This document shows, piece after piece, positions 54,849 to 64,000 of a DNA stretch of 64,000 nucleotides. The notes below the pieces were generated by a model that made no database searches, was not told where the DNA came from, and saw only the letters and a list, made by a program, of their open reading frames with translations. The stretch is from positions 176,378,297 through 176,442,296 of the forward strand of contig CM070874.1 in assembly GCA_036365515.1 (NCBI GenBank), read 5' to 3'. Position 1 is the stretch's first letter, and the number at the start of each line of letters is the position of its first letter. Position numbers and translations under genes: made by a program. The DNA is from Torymus aiolomorphi. Taxonomy: Eukaryota; Arthropoda; Insecta; Hymenoptera; Torymidae.

Positions 54849-55511
54849 GGCTAGACACCTTTTTTTCTGAAATAAGAAGTCATATTTTAATACATAAATG
54901 TAAACTAATTATTTCATACTTTTTACATATAAAAGTGGGTATATTTATCTTACATTAGGACTTTCTCCAATGGGTCTTTTATATAGGCCAAAATCATAGT
55001 CATCGATGAAACAAGTTTTATCACTATCCGTAAGCTTTGAAATTTTCCTGTGACTGGATTGACTCCAGATTTGTACTAAATTAATCCTGAATAGTATAAT
55101 GCTCATATGAGTGTGTGGATTTAGGATTAAGTGTCAGAAAAAATTTTTATATCAGAAAAATTTTGAAAAATCGAAAAATTAAAAAAAAATTAAAAAAAAT
55201 TTTGAAAAACAGCACTAAATTTTTTTTTCCATCGGATCAAAAATCCCTACATTCATATGAGAATTATAGTATTAAGAAGTAATTTAGTTAAAATCTGGAG
55301 TCAATCCATTCACAGGAGAATTTCAAAGCATACAGATAGTGAAAAAACTTGTTTCATTGATGACTATGGTTCTGGACAATATAAAGGGCCCAGACCAAGA
55401 TCTAAGGTGAGGTAAATATACCTCATTTATGTGTAAACAGTGGGAAATAATTAGTTTACATTTATGTATTAAAATATGACTTTTTTATTTCAGAAAAAAA
55501 GACGTCTAGCC
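54849..55511. repeat. Inverted repeat within the BEL leader
   Basis: The left arm GGCTAGACACCTTTTTTTCT pairs with the right arm ending AGACGTCTAGCC. Inverted similarity runs for about 290 bases per side (ATATTTTAATACATAAATGT; CTGGATTGACTCCAGATTTG against AATCTGGAGTCAATCCA), with ~100 bases of A/T-rich centre. Either a foldback MITE or an inverted duplication of BEL leader sequence; weak inverted similarity seems to continue outside the arms, which favours the latter. Confidence 0.65.
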
Positions 55512-55599
55512 CCCTTAAGAATTGAAAGCAATTTCAAGATAATCAGCTTACCATTCTTCCGCAAAAATTCGACGCTATAAGCAAGTATAATTATTTTGT

Positions 55600-56240
55600 C
55601 AGCGATTGTTACGGCGCTACAGAAGACGGTTACGTCAATTCAGCTGCCTACGTAGCAACACAATTCAAGGAATATCCTCAACCAGATTGGAACAATGCAC
55701 CTGTCTTATTTCAACCAGTCTACAAGAAAGATGCCTAACGTTGAAGTGCCTATGTTTTCAGGTAAATTTACAGACTGGCTTGATTTTAAGGATCTTTTCA
55801 AGGCGAAGATCATACAAGATGAACGCCTTGCTACCGCAGAGAAATTGCGACAACTGAACATTCATGTACGCCGAGAGGCAACCGATATGCTTAAAATAAT
55901 TCAATTAACGGATTTAAATTTCGACGTTGCCTGGAAGAAGCTAGAGGATTATTATACCAACAAGAGACGATTCATCTCTATTTACACTTCTGCACTACTT
56001 GATCTGCTTACTGTAAATATACTTAACGGCCCGACCAACGCACTTTCATCATTAGAGCAATTGAAAAGAACAACCAGGCAATGGGACGACCTTCTAATTT
56101 CTATCATTGTTCGCAAATTTGATTCTAGGACATTTCGCAAATGGAAGACGTAACTCAGCAAATCATCTGACCCACTAACATTTCAAAAGCTAAGTGAATT
56201 TATTACTGAACGAGTGGATATGGTGGAAACTGTTTGTATG
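55600..56240 (+). pseudogene. BEL/Pao gag, N-terminal (DUF1759-type) domain
   Basis: The best part reads PNVEVPMFSGKFTDWLDFKD, LFKAKIIQDERLATAEKLRQ, IQLTDLNFDVAWKKLEDYYT and TRQWDDLLISIIVRKFDS, the expected motif order for the capsid-like domain in BEL/Pao gag. A stop codon falls after FRKWKT at 56151; in the same frame the sequence continues as PLTFQKLSEFITERVDMVET up to about 56240, where similarity ends at the non-LTR fragment. Upstream codons (55600-55690) carry further stops. Confidence 0.8.
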
Positions 56241-56892
56241 TTGTAATGGGGTACAGTTAGGGAGAGGGTAATAATCCCTCTTAGGGGTTCGCGGGGTAAT
56301 ATACGGGCGTAATGTACGCCCGGGTAACTCGCCGTTGCAGAACCCCTGTTGGCCGGCAAGAGGCGCAGTGGGACAGGTAACGAACAGACGCACCCGGCTT
56401 CTATTGTAGAAAGCCTAGGCCCCTTTCTACCAGAGCCGGCGCTGCGCGCTGTCGCTTCTGCCAACTGCTGCCCACGAACTACCGGCTGCTAGCTATGAAC
56501 TAGCCTCACCTGCGCAGCCGGTCTTGCCCGTACAACGCCGCTGTTCTAACATCAGCGGCTCAAAAGTTACTTACCCCCGCTACCGATGTGCCTCCAGGAG
56601 GTGAAGCCTACGGCTAGCTGCAGCTGCTGTAAAGGGTAGAGGGGTTACGAAATGGTAACGCGTGACTCAACAAATTAAATGTTAAAATAAAAGAGGTAAT
56701 TCCAGATAAGTTGGTTGCCCTAAGGGGCGCGACTCCCGAATGACAACGACCTAACGTCTCCGCGAGGTTAGGGTTTCACGCGCACGCGGCCCTGCGCAAC
56801 CGGCGCCAGATATGGTGGCGGGGCCGCTCCCCCGCTCACTCACTACAATACACGCTATTACAGCAAAGGCGCACTTACACGTGGCTGGCCAC

Positions 56893-58560
<1,668 letters not shown>

Positions 58561-58639
58561 TTTATTAGGGCATGTACCACCGAGACCCTTCGCAGGAGAC
58601 TAGTTGCGCTACAAATCAATATGTGCAAGCGCGCGAGAT

Positions 58640-59025
58640 TCAAATCTTGCGACGCTGTATACGTGATTATTCATGTCTTATATCGGCGCCCGTTACAATA
58701 TCTAGTGGCAGTAAATTCAATAAACAACAAGTTCGCTCAGCTCTTACCCACTCATGCTGTTACAAGAGGCATACGTGCATTTTGCAGTGGCAACCACTTC
58801 CTTCGACATTGCCAGGAATTCAAAGCGAAATCGCTATCAGGGCGAAAAGCCTTTATCACTATGAAGAACCTCTGCTTCAATTGCCTTGGGTTTCACAGGA
58901 CTGCCAATTGCTACAATTCCAATAGATGTCGTGAGTGCAAGGGAAAACATCACAGTATAGTGCACGAAGCGACACATCTATTTAATACAACATCTGACTC
59001 TTCAGTAGCACCCATGACTATGTAA
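58640..59025 (+). pseudogene. BEL/Pao gag C-terminal zinc-knuckle region
   Basis: A plus-strand frame contains GNHFLRHCQEFKAKSLSGRK, then KNLCFNCLGFHRTANCYNSN and RCRECKGKHHSIVHEAT, the paired Cys/His knuckles typical of BEL/Pao gag upstream of protease. The frame ends with a stop at 59023. It continues the gag interrupted at ~56240. The exact point where non-LTR sequence ends and gag resumes (between about 58605 and 58680) could not be fixed. Confidence 0.78.
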
Positions 59026-59061
59026 GCTGCTTCACACAATGCATCAACTCAAGTGAACTTC

Positions 59062-59620
59062 TCAAGGAAATTCGTTAGGAGTACATGTCGCGCCAATGAG
59101 CACACGTGTTCATCAAGTACTTCTCGATACTGCACTTGTAAAGGTAAAATATGGGAATGGTTGCCTTCATACGGTGCGTGCAATAATTGATTCCGGATCA
59201 CAATTCTCATTTGTATCCGAGTCGTTAATCAAGAGGCTGAAGTTACCTACACAACCATCTACATTATCGGTTACTGAAATCAGAGGGTTCGATACTAGTT
59301 GAGCCGCAACTCTGGAATTACGGCCTGCATTTACTTCGAATACACGTATGAAATTTACAGCACAAATACATTTACCCAGTATTAATCTCACTGTCTCCGA
59401 TTGCCTCTTGCGTGAGAGCACCTAAGAAAAGTGCCGCTAGTAGACAATTTTGAATCACCACCAAACAAAATTGACATTTTGCCAGGCGCCGACATCTATT
59501 CTGAAGTTATTCTTAAAGGTTTGATCAAAGGTCCGGCTAATAGTCCAGTGGCGCAAAATACAATCTTCGGCTGGGTGCTAAGCAGCACATTAACGCCGAC
59601 CGCCTACTGCTTCTGTGATC
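59062..59620 (+). pseudogene. BEL/Pao aspartic protease region
   Basis: The frame at 59096 reads VLLDTALVKVKYGNGCLHTV and RAIIDSGSQFSFVSESLIKR, with the DSG active-site motif of a retropepsin. After a stop at 59300, sequence continues in shifted frames: FTAQIHLPSINLTVSDCLLR, then NKIDILPGADIYSEVILKGL and SPVAQNTIFGWVLSS, the conserved region following protease in BEL/Pao pol. Beyond ~59690 the polymerase is deleted and the right LTR begins at 59725. Confidence 0.82.
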
Positions 59621-59724
59621 ATCAGCCATCAAGCCACGCTTGCTTTCCCCACATCATCGAGGCTCTTTTCAAGATTGTGAAATGCATGCTGTCTTATTCG
59701 TCTGGCGGACGAAGACGGGCGCAA

Positions 59725-60048
59725 TGTTCGGGAAGTATTCAATTCACTTTTCATTTTGCCTAGTTTGCTACACCTTACAATTAATTTATATTTATATTTC
59801 TTGATGTGCTTTTAATAGTATGCCTTGTTTACATTTGTATATACACACGCGCGCACAAATACAAAACGCTCTATTGCTTGACTCTCATTAATTTGTAATT
59901 TCTCTCTGCGTTAGTCAGTCGTCCGTCGCCAATCGTACGTTAAGCATGTACAGCGCAACGCTCAAATAAATCGCTTCTAACGCACACTACCTAGTTTTGA
60001 TTAAACCAGTAACCTCCGAAAATTTACGTTGTGTAACATTACGCTACA
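59725..60048 (+). repeat. Right LTR of the BEL/Pao element
   Basis: It starts TGTTCGGGAAGTATTCAATT and ends near CGCTACA. Shared landmarks with the left LTR include TTTACATTTGTATATACACA, the GCGCGCACAAATACAAAACG stretch and CGCTTCTAACGCACACTAC. Small indels distinguish the two, so the insertion is not recent. Confidence 0.82.
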
Positions 60049-60900
60049 CACTTGGAAGAAAAAACTGTCGCTCATGTAAAGCAGTAAAGAATCCAGCATG
60101 GTGGTGAAAGAAGGAAGATATGTTATAATTATAATCAGATGTCATTCACTTGATCATTTTGTTGAAAAAAGGGAAAGCCATAGCAGGCATATTGCGTTCA
60201 TGTGCATACATATCAAGCATGAGAATATGATCATATGCTATGGTGTGGGTGTGTGTGGATATTCGCGTATGTGCAGAACGTTTCTTTTTTCTGACGCCAT
60301 ACTTCATTTGTAGCGTCAAATTAGTGGTATTTTCGTATGTTTTCTTTTGAGGTTTCTGATTACAAACAACATAAAGTGAATCAAACTGACCGTTTTTGTA
60401 TCGAATCAGGCAATAGAATATGTTTATGCCTATTTACCTGTTATACAACTGAAGAAAAACGCAAAAAATCGCAAAAATATAGTTTTTCTCTCTATAATCG
60501 ATATTTAGTTGATTCAAACTTTGTAAAGCTTAAGTACTGTTATTACTATATACAAAACCGTCGGGAAAATAGATGAATATGTTATTTTCCATATTCCATG
60601 TTGTATGATCCCAAACAATATATTAAAGATATAAATATATAATTTCGATATAAAATAAGGCAACACAAACCTATTTCGGCGAATCTCATCTCATCAATGT
60701 GTTCCCCCAAAATCGAGGAGAATTGCACATACAAAGAAAACTTAGATAACTTTTAAGAATCTGCTTTATTAAAAAAGGTTAGCAGTGCTTTACTTTCAGC
60801 GTTTGTGAACCGACCGACTGGTGTACAAAAGAATATCTTCGTCTCGGAAATCGAGTACATTTTGTTTTTATTGATTGCGCTCATTAGACTAACGATTTGA

Positions 60901-60959
<59 letters not shown>

Positions 60960-61395
60960 ACGCCCACCCACACATACTTTTCTGCTTCTCCCTTGTCGTC
61001 CCCCTTCCTCTCGTTGATCCACTCGCATCACAACTACCTTTGCTGACCGTCCGCGATAAAGCCTCTTCGCTCTCTCGCCCCGTGCTCTTCCAATTACGAA
61101 TTATGATTCGGGAAAGAGAAATGCGGCCCTGGACGTTCCTTCTCGATCGCCATGCAAGATAAAAGTACCTCACTAAGATAGCAGAAATAAAGTTAAAAAA
61201 CGTTTAATTGAATAGAAAAATAATTAAAGAATAAAAACGTAGACGAGTCTTGGTCGCTTGTCAGAAATTTGGGAAAGAAACGAAAACGTAAATAAAACAC
61301 CGAGTTCGTAGACTGTGCGAGGAAGTGAGCGGCGAGAGGGGAGCCCCGCGGGGAGAGAGGGAATCCCCCTAGCCTCACCCCACCAATGACATGAT
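60049..61395. other. No gene recognised; contains a (CT)n tract
   Basis: Frames of 70-95 codons exist but without recognisable motifs. A (CT)n microsatellite lies at about 60901-60955. The segment 60960-61390 is noticeably more GC-rich than its surroundings and may be part of a host gene's 5' region or an element; nothing decides this. Confidence 0.4.
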
Positions 61396-61397
61396 TG

Positions 61398-62175
61398 AGA
61401 TACCTTAAGAGGAAAAATCTTATACGTGAAAAATCGATAGAAAATTACGTAAAAACGAAGAAAAAAAACACTTTCAACATTGTCTAATACTCTCGACGTA
61501 AAGTTGAACAATGTTTATGACATTTCTGTAAAAGTAAACGAATCAACTGTATGCCATTGTACAGAATGGGTACAAAATGTTGGTTCATCCTTTCAAAGTG
61601 TTCTACGGTATCAGAAAAAATAAAAATTGTGACTTTGCTACCCTTATCCTTAACGAAAACTGAAATGTCATCCCTATTTCCAAACATAACAATATACATG
61701 ATAGAAAGAGTCAAAAGTCTTGTACAAGAAAAAGGAGTTTATTCAGTACCAGAAGTATATAGAGGTCATCTAACTGATGAAAGCACCAAAAAAATTGTTA
61801 TGGAACATTATATAAATGACGATTTCAATTCTTCAAGACAGAGTCCTAATAAAAGTGAGGTTATTACCGTTAAAATATATGACAAAAAGGAGAAGAGAGT
61901 TAAATGTTTTCTTACTCGAAGTCTGAAAGCAACGTATAAAGCATCTATTTAAAAATGACTATCCCGAATTGAGAATTGGTAAATCGAAGTTTGATAGTTT
62001 GCAACCAAAATATGTCTTACTTAGCCACATCGAAGAAGTTTGGCTCTGTATCTATTGCGCAAATTATGATTTATTTTTTACGAGCTTAACTAATTCCAGA
62101 GGGAGTAACTTTACAGAGTTGGATGAAATTCGATATCAAATAATAAACGCAACAATGTGTGCTGAGCCATCTGAT
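61398..62175 (+). pseudogene. Third-lineage TDGAxQHF-family protein fragment (copy E)
   Basis: Three successive frames form one protein. The first (61398-61595) repeats the LSNTLDVKLNNVYD and CHCTEW segment of copy D. A frameshift near 61595 leads to KCSTVSEKIKIVTLLPLSLT, EKGVYSVPEVYRGHLTDEST and KRVKCFLTRSLKATYKA. Another shift near 61950 leads to NDYPELRIGKSKFDSLQPKY and SHIEEVWLCIYCANYDLFFT. These correspond to the VQKRLLLGNLNELY, IDFTKFTELRP and GTHNVCMCVHHENVKLML stretch of the family A protein, at low identity. It breaks off around 62175 before the acidic core. Joining D and E covers the N-terminal half of the lineage. Confidence 0.65.
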
Positions 62176-62599
62176 TTCTCTCGGAGATTCTTCGGATTCT
62201 CGAAACTCGGAATCGAACTACCGTAGCCGTAGTGCTGGATGGGCGAAACGACCTGTCGAGCTACCCGTGCACTTAATCACGTCCGGCTGTTGTGAGGGAA
62301 TGCGTTCCGGGGTAGCCTTCCCCTGGGGTATGCTCGAATCGAATCGGCCGTATCTATAGTCACCGCCTATAACTTGGAGTTAATCTACTCCCTACCCCGC
62401 TCGTCACCTTGAATCCCCAGGCGAATTCGAGATGAGTAGTCGGGCGTTACAAGGTGCGGAAGCTAGGCCTCGAAGCATTCACAGCATTTGGCGTATCTCC
62501 TAATCACTTTTATCAGGTACTGGCATGACTGGCCGGGAAGTGCCTGCCAATCAAGGCGTCATTTTTGGCAAAATTAAGTGACCCAAGAAGCTACTTGAG

Positions 62600-62925
62600 G
62601 GATCTTCGTCTCTTTCTTTCGTCTGAACGTCGATGGCTCAGTGGATTTTTCTCCGTCCCTTTTTACCATCCATCGAACGTTATCTGATTTTCTGCGCTAC
62701 GATACTTTCAGCACCGAAGTATGTTGCCTGCCGTCGCTGGAATCTACCGTTGACTTGTCCCGCTCGTCACTTGATGTGAGGCTCTTTGGTCAAACGGTAC
62801 GTCTCAACGACAATTCTTTAGCGACGGCAGGCTGTGGCTCTTTCGGCTTCACTGATCGTTGCCCCTTGTGCAATAGAGGCAGAACGAGGTGCGGTAGCCT
62901 ATCGCAGCCATAGCAGCGAATGAGA
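62600..62925 (-). pseudogene. Possible second Gypsy-like gag zinc-knuckle remnant
   Basis: On the minus strand near 62910, CYGC is followed, after a one-base frame change, by GYRTSFCLYC. Together these resemble the knuckle at 42.69 kb (CYSCG...RHYCPNC). GC content and codon character are also similar to that element. No gag core domain was readable upstream (62930-63360), so this is a tentative call. Confidence 0.3.
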
Positions 62926-64000
62926 CCTGAGGGCTTTCCTTGACCTCATCGACGGTCGTACTTGCACTGTATTAAGGTCCTCAAATGAGACCTTAGGGCT
63001 GTCCTTGACCCATCGATGGTTGTCCTTGCCCTCGTATTGAGGTCTTCATTTCTCCTTCCAACAATTTCTTGGAGCTTTCGCTTCGATTGCTATGGTCGAA
63101 TTATCATTGCTCATGCCATTTCTTTTTTTCTGACGTGGTGGCCTTGTTCGTCTTCTTCGCTACCGAATGTCATCGTCGCTATTTTCTTCGTCGCCACTGT
63201 TGAGCTCTCTTCGTCACTCGTTCCTTGCTTAACAGTGACTTTCAGTCTTGTGGTTCTCTCTATCAGCGGCATTTTTCGCTTTTGCAGTTGCCGCGATTCA
63301 CCAAGGTTTCGTCTTGCCTTGGTGATTCCTCCCCTTCCCAGGCTCTACCGCAGCTATTAGGCTGAGTCCTGCTCACCAGCGGCACCTGGGAAGAGAACTG
63401 AACCTTTTATGAAGGTTGTCTCTAAATCTTGTTTTTTTTTTTCATATAAAGGGCTTATTCTCCTTCTTCTGGTACAAATTCATCCGTATTGTGTATCATT
63501 TTTGCTTCTCTTGCTCGCTTGTCGCTTTCCTTACACACGCGTCAGTGCTTCAGAGTGTGGTTGTATATACGATTTCTTGCAAGGGACCGTACCCTATGGC
63601 GCACCTTCATTTTATAAATAAATAAATAAGTATGTAGAAATAATTTATAATATATTATAATTCTACCTAACCTCTACACCCTGAATTTCACTTCGAGATG
63701 CAGAGGGTTTGATACCAGTCACGGTTTCAAAACACACTGGCTGGTTTTCTTTTTAATTTGCCAGTAATTGGTGCTTCGAACCCGATTTAACATCAATTAC
63801 TGATTTGTCGCTGTCTTTCAGCTATTCATAAATTTTTTACTTCGTAAAAAAAATTAAACACCAGCCAGATTACCGCGATTCTTGATCATTGGTTCGATTC
63901 CCCTGAGGGTATTATTTCTACTAGCCTTCACTAGGCTAGCAACTGGTATCGATTGAACGTTCCTCACAAATTTAGTCGAGTGTTCAATCCCCTGATGCTT
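62926..64000. other. No gene recognised
   Basis: GC-moderate DNA with short frames. TGAGACCTNAGGGCTNTCCTTGACC occurs twice as a ~60 bp direct duplication (near 62919 and 62986). The plus-strand frame at 63016 is Ser/Phe/Leu-rich without motifs. The final 400 bases include repeated CTGGC and CTAGGCTAGC words but nothing assignable. Confidence 0.4.

Overview
The window is eukaryotic, almost certainly from an insect, and possibly a hymenopteran (inference only). The evidence is an intron-bearing host gene fragment (prefoldin subunit 2) in AT-rich sequence, with mariner, Penelope, BEL/Pao, Gypsy-like and Jockey/CR1-like elements, several MITEs, microsatellites and a complex satellite. There is no operon-like organisation. 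Apart from the two prefoldin exons, nearly everything recognisable is mobile or repetitive DNA, mostly broken and nested.

Layout. 0-1.1 kb is CpG-rich sequence without a supported gene. 1.1-3.5 kb holds a near-perfect hairpin and a 1.9 kb foldback element with ~0.7 kb arms. 4.9-10 kb holds a transposon of the 'TDGAxQHF' family (called family B), carrying a broken ~621-codon ORF, an intact nested mariner and an inverted second copy. 10.8-16.4 kb is a related element (family A) with ~570 bp terminal inverted repeats. 16.4-19.9 kb is a deleted family B element containing a Penelope-like insertion. 20.1-21.4 kb is a ~180 bp tandem repeat block. 21.6-27.0 kb is a ~173 bp satellite with a five-unit higher-order repeat, and 34.4-36.25 kb is a second array in opposite orientation, with matching outer flanks. 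Between the arrays are further family A and B derivatives and MITEs. 36.8-38.8 kb contains a decayed unrelated transposase-like ORF and three MITEs, one with tRNA-like pol III boxes. 40.2-40.6 kb has the prefoldin exons on the minus strand. 41.0-41.9 kb is a cluster of short GTGCGTAAAGT palindromes. 42.5-44.5 kb is a Gypsy-like gag remnant and 46.7-48.0 kb the 3' part of a non-LTR element with RNase H. 49-50.3 kb is a long-TIR repeat, and 51.2-53.5 kb is an inverted copy of the 20-21 kb block next to a third lineage of the TDGAxQHF family. 54.0-60.05 kb is a BEL/Pao element with two LTRs, interrupted by an inverted repeat and a non-LTR fragment. 61.4-62.2 kb is another third-lineage transposase fragment.

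The main unifying observation is a group of transposon-like elements represented by at least seven copies in three lineages. The copies as a set encode a protein with an N-terminal Cys-pair motif and a core with Asp-x-x-ENY, TDGAxQHF and HGKxxCDGIGA. Families A and B have long TIRs, AT-rich 4-bp target duplications (ATAT, AATA) and subterminal inverted pairs of a CTTTCCAATGGTG motif. The layout suggests a cut-and-paste DDE/D transposase, but I cannot place it in a named superfamily from sequence alone.
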